Assembly (NCBI RefSeq): GCF_036324505.1
Contig: NC_086368.1
Span: forward strand, 16,452,378 to 16,516,377
DNA length: 64,000 nt
Source: Eleginops maclovinus
Lineage: Eukaryota > Chordata > Actinopteri > Perciformes > Eleginopidae
Reading direction: 5' to 3'
Each line of letters starts with the position of its first letter. Positions within the stretch are counted from its first letter, which is position 1. Positions 54,301 to 64,000 of this stretch are shown here, one piece after another. The position numbers were made by a program, and so were the translations under genes. The notes below the pieces were generated by a model that did no database searches, was not told where the DNA came from, and worked only from the letters and a program-made list of their open reading frames with translations.

Positions 54301-57089
54301 CCTCTTCTGTAGCCATTTTCCTTTTTTTCTACCAGACAGACAAGTCACCGGAGACTCTGCTACCCCCTGTTGGACGAGCGGTGTATTGCGTCTGACGAGG
54401 CACAGCGCAGCAACTGACGCGCTTTCTGTATGTACTAAAAATACGCGTGAACCTTGCGTATACAACTGCGTCCGCGTACCTTGCGTAGACTATGAAAGGG
54501 CCCTAACCTGTGCGGGAAAGTGATCAAGTGCGCTGGGGGAACATCGAACATAGCGAAGCACTTGCGGCGAAACCACAAAATAGAAACTACTCCACATGCA
54601 GCCTCAGCCACATTGGCGGCGATGTTTGGCGAGCGAAATAACAACGATCGAGGTAAGCTGAACAATACTTTTTGGAAATTAGGCTTTAACTTTAAATAGG
54701 CTTGAAAAAAATAGGCATTCTTAGCATTATATTATAAGATATACTAGTAGTAGCATCGGGACTAGCCGACTAGCTAGGGCATTTATTCAGCGTCATCTTT
54801 TCTTGTGCGGGGAGCTTTTGGTTTGTTTACTTTAGTTTGGTAAGTGAAATTAATGTTTGAACTTTGTAATAGACTAGTAGTTTACTGTAGTTGATGTCAT
54901 AAGTCATTTGTAGACTAAGTGGCAAAAAGTGTATGTAACTTTTTTTAACATTTGTACTTTGTAGAGAAATGTAGACACAAGTTGGAAGGACAGTAACAGG
55001 GGACACAATAAACCGGATGAGTTTGAATTTGAGTTGATTATGAGTTTATTTTCAATTGATAATTAGCTTACAATAAGTTCACTTTAGTTACTCACACAAG
55101 CCATGGGTTAAGGTTCGGACCTGAACCTGAACCTCTGGACTTGAGTCCGGACCTGAACCTGAATGTGAGTCCAGGTACGCAGCACTAGCGCCCATAAACG
55201 TAACATACGTAAACGGATGACGTATTTTTGTAGGCCGACCCAGAAGTAAACTGCGCATGGGTTCACTTGACAAAAAAGCAATGCGATTTCTCCATAGGAT
55301 TTCGGAATATTGTAAAAAAAATAAGATCTGTTGAAAACGAACCTGTTTGATAAATGCACGTTTTGGTCAGCCGGATAATCTCCACATGTCTACCCTACTT
55401 TTATAATTTTCGAATCATAAATGTAATCGCCAGAAACAAAATGCTAACGTTATGCTATAAACGAACTACAGACGGGTACAGCAGTGTCGCAGGACTTTAA
55501 CGCCACGCCAACTTAAGATGGTTTCAACTGACTTTCGCACACTTGCATATTTTAACCAAACTTTTTTTTTTAGCCACACTGAATTTAACTAGAAGTCATG
55601 GCTGTTTCAATTACCAGTCAGATAACGTTTTACAAAGAAAAGAAAACACAACAAAACAAATTTAGCGTGAGTTTTTACGTGTTCGGCGTAATGACGTACA
55701 ACTTCTGTAGTCCTATTCAGCCACTTGTTAACAACCATCGTTTTTCAGACACGTAAACTTTTCAAAAATCTCCAGTGGGGTCACTGGAGGTTTGACACAG
55801 CCACGAGTGCAGCTGACGCAGTGCACTCAAGGACCTTTCACCCGAGCAGCTGCTTACAGGCACTGTTAGGGGATTCGTCGGCTTCAGCCCCCGTAAAACA
55901 GGTCTAACGACGCCACTGAACAGAGTATTTCTACATTGTGGTATTTTTACTTTACAGGAACAATAAAGGCATAACATTGGAAGATCTGAGTACTTCTTCC
56001 ATCACTGCAATTTTGTTACAATTCCACCGTGCTTCCACTTCAGATGGATGTTTAAACATTTACGTAGATACTGTAGGTGTACAGTATGGTAAAAGTGTGA
56101 TATTGAGTTGAGTTAAATTTTTTCTCTTTTGCATCAGAGCTGTCCGTAAATGGTGAGCTTGATTCAGTAATGCATGGAGGCTTCAAAAGGATTGTCATCC
56201 AGGTCAATGCTGACCTGTATGTTGATTTTGTCATCAACAATATCATCGTGAGAGAGGGAACGAAAGTGACAAATCACACTGGACGGGATCCCATCAAAGC
56301 TGGAAGGTGACTGCGTTGTAATGGCAGGAATCTTGCCATCTTGTTTTTCATATTTGGCCATAGGTCATCTCAGAGCAACAGAAGGATCAAATTCACCCCA
56401 GTGGCCCTAGTGCTACTAATGTTATTGTCTAACTCTCTGCAAAAAAAAGCTAACACATACCTTTGAATATTAAACTTTTCCATGCAAAACAAGTCTGAAA
56501 GAAAATTAAAACAAGCTGCGTGTTTTTTTCTAGTTTGACAATTATTAGGCGGGACAAGGAAATTGATGTTGCTGGGACACACACACACTTGGTCATCTTA
56601 ATTCATGGGAAGGACAGTCAAGAATTCCTCTGGCCCGTTTTAAGAAAGCAGTCATTGGACAGTGCTGAAGGAATTTTAGGTGGGTAAAAATTATGAAATT
56701 GTTTGTATGCTTATATATCAGGTCAACAATACATTGCAATATCAATATTTGCTGCAATGTGTCCTTAAAAGCCAGCTTTCTCCTTTTAATTGTTTGCGCT
56801 CTGTGTGTCCAGCCCTGAATCCAGCAGTTTATGAGGAGGTGCCACAATCTGCCTACACAAAACTTAGGATCAAAGACCAGGAGATTGACGTTACCAGGTA
56901 TATTTTAGTTAGTTTTAATGAAAAGCTGGAGAAAGCTTTCCAGCGTATTCAAGTGTGTGACTATTTGTGTCTTTGTTTTCTAGAGCCAATGCTGTTGACT
57001 ACAGTATTATCCCTCCCCTGACACTGGACTGCTGGCTCATGACGGCCGAGTCTGCCCTGCAGAGACGCCTGGATGACTTCATCGTTTGA
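28776..57089 (+). CDS. Inter-alpha-trypsin inhibitor heavy chain, ITIH4-like, complete gene
   Basis: ITIH proteins are secreted plasma and matrix proteins with a VIT domain, a vWA domain and a C-terminal domain. Main exons: 28776-28847 (signal peptide), 31565-31725, 31861-31965, 32284-32446, 32544-32645, 33202-33330, 33483-33599, 33755-33923, 33999-34109, 34320-34501, 34599-34778, 34880-35001, 38255-38448, a microexon series 39482-44702, 45361-45402, 46027-46134, 56138-56306, 56534-56679, 56813-56897, 56984-57089. All phases agree; the full chain gives about 880 residues. The vWA metal site is [11 protein letters not shown] (Asp near 271). The DPHF motif, where ITIH1-3 carry the chondroitin sulfate link to bikunin, is absent; [10 protein letters not shown] stands there. 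That and the variable linker suggest ITIH4-like, but orthology is not proven. AATAAA lies at 57155-57160, 66 bases past the stop. Introns are loaded with transposons. Confidence 0.87.
29317..30992. mobile_element. TTAA-flanked non-autonomous element with inner insertions
   Basis: The left end is TTAA|ACCCTTATGTTGTGTTCG and the right end CGAACACAACACAAGGGT|TTAG, an inverted pair of about 18 bases. TTAA target sites point to a piggyBac-type or similar family. Inside are several copies, in both orientations, of a TTCACACTACACGATTT-like motif (near 29541, 29618, 29966, 30190). A second termination-like sequence TTGCCCATCACTG (about 30630-30642) suggests one or more nested hAT-type MITEs. No transposase frame is seen. 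It lies in ITIH intron 1. Confidence 0.6.
32713..32936. mobile_element. Tc1/mariner-type MITE
   Basis: Ends TACAGCTCCGGAA and TTTTCCGGGCTGTA are inverted, flanked by TA on both sides (32711-32712, 32937-32938). Within the ends, GACCACTC and GAAGTGGTCTCTTAA are also near-inverted, a pattern common in fish. No coding capacity. It sits in the ITIH intron between exons 5 and 6. Confidence 0.8.
33483..34501 (+). CDS. ITIH exons 7-10: vWA domain
   Basis: The metal-ion-dependent adhesion site is complete: DQSGS in exon 7, a threonine/serine region in exon 9 ([15 protein letters not shown]) and [10 protein letters not shown] in exon 9. Exon 10 contains [20 protein letters not shown] and [16 protein letters not shown], diagnostic for ITIH heavy chains. 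All exon phases are consistent (0-0, 0-1, 1-1, 1-0). Confidence 0.93.
34599..38448 (+). CDS. ITIH exons 11-13: post-vWA region
   Basis: Exons 34599-34778, 34880-35001 and 38255-38448 encode [43 protein letters not shown] and [17 protein letters not shown], blocks shared by all ITIH heavy chains. Exon 13 ends in phase 1 (TCTG|gtaagc), setting the phase kept by every microexon that follows. The 3.2-kb intron before exon 13 contains a decayed hAT element. Confidence 0.92.
35564..38020 (-). mobile_element. hAT element with decayed transposase
   Basis: Termini CAGGGGTGCCCAACC and GGTTGGGCACCCCTG are perfect 15-base inverted repeats. Identical 8-bp target duplications AGTTATAG flank them (35556-35563 and 38021-38028). 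The 2.46-kb body carries a reverse-strand transposase-like gene that is now broken (separate entry). The exact flanks show a genuine transposition event into the ITIH intron. Confidence 0.95.
35858..37699 (-). pseudogene. Broken hAT transposase (GTF2IRD2/SCAND3-like family)
   Basis: Read leftwards, fragments in different frames give a zinc-finger-like N terminus ([10 protein letters not shown]), the family block [20 protein letters not shown], and a C-terminal dimerisation region with [18 protein letters not shown]. These match hAT transposases related to the domesticated GTF2IRD2/ZBED5 group. The frame is interrupted several times (fragments at 37466-37699, 37200-37610, 36903-37172, 36464-36655, 35858-36232), so it cannot make a full transposase. 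Confidence 0.85.
38791..39340. mobile_element. Small hAT MITE
   Basis: The left end is CAGGGGTGTCCATC and the right end TTTGGACACCAATG (expected CCCTG, two changes). Identical 8-bp duplications ATTTAGGT lie at 38783-38790 and 39341-39348. Subterminal GAGGGCCACAT and GGGCCATATTCC/GGCCGCATTTGGCCC are typical of this fish and mammalian Charlie-like group. It is non-coding and lies in an ITIH intron next to the first microexon. Confidence 0.9.
39482..39505 (+). CDS. ITIH microexon 1 (24 nt)
   Basis: Acceptor TGTCTTGACAG, donor CCCAG|gtaagacataaa, phase 1-1. It adds AGSARLSP to the linker. The donor-side intron start GTAAGACATAAA recurs after later microexons, hinting at common descent. Confidence 0.7.
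39739..39753 (+). CDS. ITIH microexon 2 (15 nt)
   Basis: Acceptor TTTCTTTTTAACACTAG, donor GCAG|gtaagt, phase 1-1, adding AKGLA. Confidence 0.65.
39754..41932. other. ITIH intron with low-complexity and repeat-like sequence
   Basis: No exon found. Positions 40075-40180 (AAAGCTGCAAGCAGCAATGA, then ACGGGCC) resemble a fish interspersed repeat. 40256-40404 is CA/GA-rich microsatellite-like sequence giving spurious Thr/His frames. 41035-41120 (GGCGCCAAATCCGGCCCGC) looks like one end of a hAT-type repeat, but no matching other end was found. Confidence 0.45.
41933..43213 (+). repeat. Three tandem 426-428 bp units, each with the same 21-nt ITIH exon
   Basis: Units start at 41933, 42359 and 42787 with TAATAACTTAATCTTTACC and are nearly identical; the third has a handful of substitutions. 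Each carries acceptor TTCTTTTTAACAG, a 21-nt exon (42113-42133, 42541-42561, 42969-42989; ATGCCTATGAC...GGAAGCT) and donor gtaagg. All three exons are identical and phase 1-1. The first codes DAYDTGS after a preceding G; the next two code YAYDTGS because the previous copy ends in T. The units look like a recent tandem triplication of exon plus flanking intron. Confidence 0.85.
43252..43260 (+). CDS. ITIH microexon 6 (9 nt)
   Basis: Acceptor TTCCTTTTGAACAG, exon ATGCGCTAG, donor gtaagacataaac, phase 1-1. In frame it reads (T)AT GCG CTA G, so the apparent TAG is not a stop. It probably descends from the same ancestral exon as its neighbours. Confidence 0.6.
   Translation: MR
43530..44702 (+). 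CDS. ITIH microexons 7-12 in alternating duplicated intron units
   Basis: Six tiny exons: 43530-43535 (6 nt, TGCCAG), 43815-43823 (9 nt, CTGGTCGTG), 43958-43972 and 44251-44265 (15 nt, GCCTTATAGTGCCAG), 44545-44553 (9 nt, CTGGTCATG), 44688-44702 (15 nt, GCCTTTCTTTACAGG). Two intron types alternate as X Y X X Y X. The 9-nt exons are 730 bp apart and the flanking 15-nt exons also repeat at 730 bp, so a block was duplicated. In the first X copy the normal acceptor reads AACATG instead of AACAGG, leaving TTACAG nine bases on as the likely site and shrinking the exon to 6 nt. All are phase 1-1. Coded pieces are VP, AGR, GLIVP, GLIVP, AGH, GLSLQ. Confidence 0.65.
45167..45173 (+). pseudogene. Degenerate microexon remnant
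   Basis: A familiar acceptor CCTTTCAACAG is followed by GGTAATG and gtacac. The exon would be 7 nt, or 1 nt if the first GT is used; neither keeps the frame, so it is probably no longer spliced. Confidence 0.35.
45361..46134 (+). CDS. ITIH exons 45361-45402 and 46027-46134
   Basis: The 42-nt exon encodes [14 protein letters not shown] (phase 1-1). The next exon encodes [20 protein letters not shown] and then [14 protein letters not shown], the start of the C-terminal ITIH domain. In ITIH1-3 this point has the DPHF motif; here NRFLLKT takes its place, so the glycosaminoglycan-linked aspartate is missing. Confidence 0.85.
46135..46440. other. Intron sequence left of the nested transposons
   Basis: Includes CAGGGCCGGCCCTGGGCATA (about 46301) and GGCGAATGCTAAGGGCGC, which resemble the end of a fish hAT-type repeat; its partner end is not clear. 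The last 8 bases (46433-46440, GCGCCCAT) are the target duplication of the hAT element that follows. Confidence 0.5.
47107..47435 (+). repeat. 5' LTR of the BEL/Pao element
   Basis: 329 bases from TGTGAAAAAGGCCC to CTATTTTTCA. It includes a (CA)9 tract and AATAAA-containing sequence (TTTAATAAAGAAAGAAAG). By eye it shows no difference from the 3' LTR. The short antisense frame in it is not considered a gene. Confidence 0.97.
47436..47452 (+). promoter_or_regulatory. Primer binding site complementary to tRNA-Tyr
   Basis: TGGTCCTTCGAGCCGGA directly abuts the 5' LTR. It is the reverse complement of the CCGGCTCGAAGGA 3' end of eukaryotic tRNA-Tyr plus the added CCA, 17 bases in a row, as I recall that tRNA. 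This would prime minus-strand synthesis. Confidence 0.8.
47474..53257 (+). CDS. BEL/Pao gag-pol polyprotein, intact
   Basis: The frame is about 1927 residues from the ATG at 47474 (47483 is an alternative). Translation could not start earlier, since the frame upstream lies in the LTR and primer site. Order: a coiled-coil gag N terminus, an arginine/serine-rich stretch, a DUF1759-type gag domain, cysteine knuckles ([27 protein letters not shown]), an aspartic protease with [10 protein letters not shown], and a reverse transcriptase ([12 protein letters not shown]; catalytic box FYVDNCL). An RNase H ([22 protein letters not shown]), an H2C2 plus DDE integrase ([19 protein letters not shown]) and a DUF5641-type tail follow. 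The YVDN box has Asn where YxDD is usual; from memory this occurs in related fish BEL/Pao copies. There is no stop or frameshift. Confidence 0.95.
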   Translation: MYAMSEDPNSARVRRKTTLPAYLESYDLTALRRTSRPPLHSLYGHRHEDEEAEEHEGAVGGRRSPSPISQCSLQDLHTRDEWNPKDDESTEKVKKPSKEGKRALFSELELIQMENENLRKENKNNEFKMEQLSRKSAFETEQLQRQVSHLSSLIQTLHTGDSPAKDRSAPTLQSEVKEQTRRGASPSPPRMESSRESRLREPSPALSRMSEAWKESHQRERFPARHRMSRASRQSDTRETSESEDEEAYWRRPARTPQSRGYSQRPYRHSQTPKSRHSPSRSPSPIGGREQTYRGPKPTIPDMTQPSPREFSRLRIALENLLPRHSSERFRYQILVDHLKNEEALLIADSYSNSRHPYTDTMGALDLQYGQPHQLALQRIAEVMDGPNIASADIKAFRMFALRVRSLVGMLEQLGRKGKVELECGSHVSRLLSKLPHDLRSHFRRHTHPHVVPIPTLLDLADWLEFELQVQEDNSRFSIKSTIEKENKSKDQQRTFKSRKESSTVLLSTGVSPTQVKTTPPSSDTSKKYCPYCDNDKHSFNNCANFKLLSTTQKQTWIKSNNGCWRCGRAHRASECDLKMRCKTCNNRHLLVLHDLNERSKEKSGKEGKDWIQSKSETHKSNTEEVLYIDRPLEGRKVLLKLIKVVLRNGNRAIEAYAILDDGSERTILLHAAAHQLGLEGQPEELHLRTVRQELQTVHGAVVSFTISTAAEPQQTFRITRAFTAKRLGLAEHTYPVQSLQKRYRHLQDLPLKPFQGVRPLLLIGSDHPHLITPVEPVRLGPPGSPAAVRTRLGWTLQGPAHGMKHYLNEQQCLFTATTSTPPDIYSHVERLWQMDTLPWHNEKLSTRSRQDTEAIAILESQTTRVEIAGVCRYATPLLRMKDMPPLRAPKEAVLPQLRSTERRLAREPEKAAAYIAEVKRLVEAGYVRKLPAEEEDNHTRWYIPHHMVFHNGKNRVVFNCSFEYGGKNLNKLLLPGPTLGPSLLAVLLRFREHAVGISSDIRGMFHQVRLQPQDQPLLRFLWRDLKREEPPDIYEWRVLPFGTTCSPCCAVFALQKHIVDHSREGDAIRDAVLQSFYVDNCLRSIPAEVDGKALVDQLQATLISGGFELRQWASNKTSVIAHLPREIRSDSAEMWIAQGQLDAHESALGLHWHCPSDTLSYKSRPLEHSTMTMRTIYQVLASQYDPLGFIVPYTTRAKMIVQRLWDKRRDWDDPSLPDDLLRTWQEWESELPVLQTIKLARCYTSPGMDSSAIQREIHVFCDASERAYGSVAYLRSEASGGDVEIAFLSARSRVAPKKQQSIPRLELCAALSGAQLSKVLKEELTLPIHRVTLWTDSTTVLAWLQSDSCRYKVFVGTRIAEIQDLTDREAWRYVDTASNSADDITRGKLLSELTAESRWLRGPAFLWEKPDQWPQAPMQPAIIADSEEQRKTIFCGLTSTAVIPPVPDADQYQTFHDLVKATALSLHGQDSAQLTADSYREAKNILLQQVQQDCFEADRQQLVAGKPLSSTSRLLSLAPEFDSTSQLIRVGGRLRQATTLEAGAIHPIVLDPKHRITQLLIQEYDDQLHHPGSERVFAEMRRKYWILRGREAIRRHQHRCVQCRKWRGQPAIPRMADLPPARLRLHQPAFYSTGVDCFGPYSVKIGRRTEKRWGIIFKCMTTRAVHLDILSSMDCDAFLMALRRFVARRGKPFELLSDHGTNFKAGERELRETFNSLSSDLQAQLATQQIQFTFNPPSAPHFGGCWEREIRSLKQALQVTVGSQSLSEEVLRTLLIEVEGILNAKPLGYTSSDVADPDPVTPNTLLMGRPDASLPQVVYPESELLSRRRWRHSQLLADHFWKHFIRSYLPGLQARQKWHSDPPSLSVGDTVMVVDPQLPRALWPVGKITRTMPGLDGRIRVIEVKVGDRSHTRPVARIISLPSIPD
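53316..53328 (+). promoter_or_regulatory. Polypurine tract of BEL/Pao element
   Basis: The G-rich stretch GGGGGCGG just before the 3' LTR is the expected position of the plus-strand primer, although it is short and not purely purine. Confidence 0.5.
53329..53657 (+). repeat. 3' LTR of the BEL/Pao element
   Basis: 329 bases identical by eye to the 5' LTR, ending CTATTTTTCA and followed by the target duplication GTACT. Confidence 0.97.
53658..53695. repeat. (GTACT)n short repeat at the insertion site
   Basis: GTACTGTACTGTACTGCACT and further copies follow the 3' LTR; TTACTGTACT precedes the 5' LTR. The retrotransposon therefore inserted inside a short pentanucleotide repeat, and the GTACT duplication is partly shared with it. 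Confidence 0.8.
53728..54123 (+). pseudogene. MADF/Myb-like Harbinger accessory ORF (truncated)
   Basis: The frame starts [20 protein letters not shown] and continues with [16 protein letters not shown], a MADF-type DNA-binding domain as in the second protein of Harbinger transposons. After about 80 residues it runs into a MITE (54015-54249), so the natural C terminus is lost. Confidence 0.65.
54015..54249. mobile_element. Small MITE with TAGGGTGACCAG ends inside the Harbinger element
   Basis: Inverted ends TAGGGTGACCAGA and TCTGGTCACCC, flanked by TAGCTTAGT on both sides (54006-54014 and 54250-54258). Near its left end a 29-base piece (ACCAGATTTGAGGTGGCGAA and beyond) is repeated in tandem. 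Non-coding. Confidence 0.75.
55196..56137. other. Remainder of the ITIH intron after the transposon nest
   Basis: No exon seen. GGTCTAACGACGCCACTG, ending at 55918, resembles one end of a hAT-type repeat (CAGTGGCG... when inverted), but the matching end was not found. Confidence 0.5.
56138..57089 (+). CDS. ITIH last four exons: C-terminal domain
   Basis: Exons 56138-56306, 56534-56679, 56813-56897 and 56984-57089 encode [48 protein letters not shown] and [19 protein letters not shown], ending RLDDFIV before TGA. The domain is shorter and more divergent than in ITIH1-3. Phases (1-2, 2-1, 1-2, 2-stop) match throughout. Confidence 0.85.
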
Positions 57090-59969
57090 AAGGAAAATGT
57101 ATCAAACACAAACCAACTAATCATGGAAAAATACTTTCCAGCTGTACCTAACATAATAAAATAAATATTTTCGAAGATCATTAGTTGTCTGGTATGAACT
57201 TAATAAGATAATATTTCCCTGAAGGAAGAATTGATCAGATAGTATACATTTTTGGACGAAATATTTAATATTACAACGTATTTCTTAAAACATTTAAGCT
57301 AACATTGTAAATCAGGAATATATACGGACATTTCTCTGGCAGCACGATATCCCTCAATTAATCTTCCAAAGTGTTATGCCTTTATTATTCTTTAAGGATT
57401 ACAACATTACCATCATGTAATTAATAAACAACAACTTATACAGATCTTATTCTATCCTATGATTATTGTTTGGAGCAAAATGCATTTTTGAGTGCTTATG
57501 CATATGAAATATAATCTGAAACGTATTTGTATATGTATAATATACAGTATAATGGACATTTTGGAAAGTTTTTGCCCAAACTTTTCATTCAAATTACATT
57601 GTGTTGTGGAAATTCCACGATTAATCACCTTCTGGTAAGAAAATAACAAATCCTCAAGCTTCAAATCAAAGTTGTGTTATTTAATAAAAAGTAGAGTATG
57701 TAACAGAATCAATTCCAGCTGGAGAACAGATAACCTGCACAACCAAGTATTACAAGGATCTGACCCCAATCAAACATTAAACCAGATGTTTAAAGGGAAG
57801 GAAGAAGGGGAACAGCCAATCAAATTCTACATTACAGGGTATTGGAAAACATCTGGTCAGAGGGACAAACTGCATACAACTAAGTAATTTACACTACAGT
57901 GGTGTAAATGTTGGCCACAGAGGCAAACATGGTAATTACAAGCTAAACATAACAAAATGGGACTATTATATATTTCCACATTACATTGTATTACTTAAAT
58001 GTAACTATTTAAACACACTATCTGTGATTTAATTACTTAAAGAGTAAATCATACCATAACCAGCTTATAGAATAACTGTTTCATGCTCAAACATTGTTAC
58101 TAAAGGATTTGATCAAGCCCATTAGCAGCAGAGCAGGTCCTAAAACGTATTTAAAGTTTAGACTGAGAGGTTCCACTACTGTTAACACTCTGTACTATTT
58201 GTTAATATCTTTCTATTAACAGTTTTACATAAATGTTAAGGCGTATTCAAATGTAGCCTCTGAACAATAAATAATATTTTAATTGACATTATAACATAAT
58301 GTCACCGAACACCTTAAGAAGCAGTGGAGAACGCAACTATTTGAATCCTGCATTCGCCATACAACAATATTAAAAACATGCTAATACGAATATAATTTCT
58401 TGCACTCAGAGCTCAACTTAAAAAATAAGGATAGTATATTTGATGCATTACATGCTGACTCAGCAGCAGTGCAGTCAAATATGTGATGCGAGTTCTGCTT
58501 TACTTACTGTTTATTCACAGTTTAAACAGATACGATCTCTTTATCAGGAAGCTACATACTACAGCAATCAGTTAAATGTTTAGGAGTAAAATATATATTT
58601 CTGAAAAGTAAAGAGCATATTAAATGTATAAATCCTTGTCTTCAAAATGCAAAAATTCATGATAGTTCCTCACAGTGAAACACAGAACTTGAATTAACAT
58701 GCCTTTTCTTATTTGAAGTAGCAAAGTAACTTCCTGAATTTACAGAGTGAACCGTAGTTTTTGTATTTTCCTGCTGGTTTGAAAACATTTCTAAAGTTAT
58801 AAGCCACCACGTTTTTTTCATTTCATTCAACATTATATGATCAAACCAGTCGAGCAGCTGTGGGAGGCGTGTTATAGTGATACTTTGGATTGTCCTCTCG
58901 CAGTGCGCTTGAGTGCAAAGGTATGTGGGTTATTATGAGCGGAGTTGGTAAACTTGTTTATCAAGGCACAGTCTACTGAGAGCTACATTACACAATCAAG
59001 GATCTCTGCCAAACCCGCAAAACAAAGCAATTTGACAGGAAAATGTAACAAATTGTTGCCAACACTCCACCTATGAAGTGTCAACTGTGGTTATAATGCA
59101 GCTCTTGTTTATCAAGCCTCGTTAACTCAGTGTTCAAGGTGGAGTCTGAATTTTAAATCCCAGTATTTGAGGACTTTGACCTGTCTATGTTGTTCTGGTT
59201 ATATTGTAATGAGGAGTTCAGAGCAGGAAGTCTCAGTATAACATGCTTTTTAACAAGGTAGAGGATTGTGCTGGGACTTAACAAGAGTGATAGAGAAAGA
59301 GGGAGGGAAAGAAAAAAGGGAGGGAGGAAGGGAGGGACGTACCTCCAGGAAAGATTGTGACGTGCTTCATGATTACATTTTACAGTGACTCAAACAACAC
59401 AAGGTGTCCAGGTAATCCAAGGAAAGGAACGTGCTTTCGGTTCGGATTATTAAACTAAGTAAGTAACCCAGAAGATGTTTCTTGTGTTATTTCATACTGC
59501 TGATGTTACATCTATATACCGTTTACAGCCCTGTTTGCTTAAAGGTGTTTTAAAAGGACTATCGAGTTCCCAGTAACTTTGTTTGTTGAGGGATTTGTGA
59601 ACATGACTGATCAAGTTAATTGTAAAACACAAACAAGTGGAGCCCATTTGTCAGTTATTCAAAGAGAAGAATGTGATGAAGTTTTATATCACTGCAAACA
59701 TGTAAGGAAACATCTGCCCATACCTGGATTGTTTCTTCCTTTTCAGGCTAGGACTAAAGGTGAAACCAGTCAAACTCAGATAACCTCGTCTCGTTTTCCT
59801 CCATGCCAATGAGCAGTTTCATCAAGAACATGACCAGGTTAAATGCCAACCTAAAGTCACAATGAGGAAGAAGACACTGAGCTCGTTTGAAAAGGTTGTG
59901 ATGTTGCGTGTGGACAGAGATGTTTGGAGAAAAATACTGTAGGACTCTATTGGAGTGTCCTCAGTCAAA
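57090..59969. other. ITIH 3' UTR and intergenic region
   Basis: The ITIH poly(A) signal AATAAAATAAAT lies at 57155. Beyond it the sequence is AT-rich without recognised coding exons. A purine-rich patch (AGGGAGGGAAAGAAAAAAGG, near 59305) lies in the presumed 5' flank of the receptor gene. Upstream untranslated exons of the receptor may lie here but cannot be placed. Confidence 0.55.
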
Positions 59970-63947
<3,978 letters not shown>

Positions 63948-64000
63948 GTAAGTTCAAACTTTTTTTCTTTTTGCAATTTTTTTTTTTTGAATATGGATGA

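Larger units (their letters stand above)
46932..54503 (+). mobile_element. Harbinger-like DNA element (middle layer)
   Basis: The left end is GGGGCCTTTCATAGTCTAAGC and the right end, inverted, GGGCCCTTTCATAGTCTACG. Each is followed inwards by CG-rich ACGCGGACGC-like sequence. The 3-bp duplication TAA (46929-46931 and 54504-54506) fits the TWA target of PIF/Harbinger. Without the retrotransposon it is about 1 kb. It encodes only a MADF/Myb-like protein fragment and no nuclease, so it is non-autonomous. Confidence 0.85.
46858..54652 (+). pseudogene. hAT BED zinc-finger exon split by an insertion
   Basis: The ATG at 46858 opens a BED-finger frame ([10 protein letters not shown] region) that runs to 46931, is cut by the Harbinger insertion, and resumes at 54507 to a splice donor CGAG|gtaagc at 54653. 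The two halves supply the C-x2-C and the distal histidines of the finger (KHLRRNH). The downstream transposase body is missing. It is broken twice over and not expected to be functional. Confidence 0.8.
46441..55187 (+). mobile_element. hAT element (outer layer of nested insertion)
   Basis: Inverted ends TAGTGCTGCGTACC (14 of 14) and exact 8-bp duplications GCGCCCAT at 46433-46440 and 55188-55195 define it. Without its inserts it is about 1.2 kb and keeps a promoter-like region and one BED-finger exon, but no dimerisation domain, so it is an internally deleted copy. It is interrupted by a Harbinger-like element. Confidence 0.92.

Noticed and set aside
46301..55918. A fourth, outermost hAT element enclosing the nest
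   Set aside because: CAGGGCCGG at the left and CGCCACTG at the right are not inverted copies of each other and have no shared 8-bp flank.
59579..59812. 77-residue frame upstream of the IL-17 receptor
   Set aside because: Starts at TTG, has no domain and sits in the presumed 5' flank or UTR.

Overview
This window is vertebrate nuclear DNA, almost certainly from a ray-finned (teleost) fish. The evidence is GT-AG introns of modest length, many hAT, Tc1-like and BEL/Pao elements of kinds common in fish, and four vertebrate protein families whose exons can be chained in phase. All gene models were built by eye from splice sites, reading phase and family resemblance; no alignment or search was run.

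Layout. (1) 1-3832, minus strand: the first two coding exons of ninj1 (ninjurin-1); its last exon lies off the left edge. (2) 3833-6727: a gene-free stretch between the divergent starts of ninj1 and wnk2. (3) 6728-26290, plus strand: a complete wnk2 kinase gene with 29 coding exons and a predicted 2273 residues. The NINJ1-WNK2 pairing matches human 9q22, and the kinase residues are of WNK2 rather than WNK1 type. (4) 28776-57089, plus strand: a complete inter-alpha-trypsin inhibitor heavy chain gene of ITIH4-like type (about 880 residues with every predicted exon included). (5) 59970-63947, plus strand: the extracellular and transmembrane part of an IL-17 receptor of the RC/RE type; its cytoplasmic SEFIR part lies off the right edge.

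Two features stand out. First, the linker of the ITIH gene between the vWA half and the C-terminal domain is encoded by a chain of tiny exons of 6 to 24 nt (39482-44702). Many sit inside tandemly repeated intron blocks: three copies of a 426-428 bp unit with the same 21-nt exon, then alternating 15-nt and 9-nt exon units. All are phase 1-1 and no junction creates a stop, so any subset could be included without breaking the frame. This looks like a microexon array made by local duplication.

Second, one ITIH intron (46135-56137) holds a clean nest of mobile elements, each with exact target duplications. A hAT element (46441-55187, 8-bp duplication) carrying a BED-finger exon is split by a Harbinger-like element (46932-54503, TAA duplication). 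That element is split in turn by a full-length BEL/Pao LTR retrotransposon (47107-53657, GTACT duplication). The retrotransposon has two identical 329-bp LTRs, an uninterrupted gag-pol frame and a primer site matching tRNA-Tyr, so it is very young. Other introns hold a decayed hAT transposase gene (35564-38020) and several small non-autonomous elements with recognisable target duplications.

Functionally the four genes are unrelated: ninjurin-1 (membrane rupture and adhesion), WNK2 (chloride-sensing kinase controlling SPAK/OSR1), an ITIH plasma/matrix protein, and a cytokine receptor.
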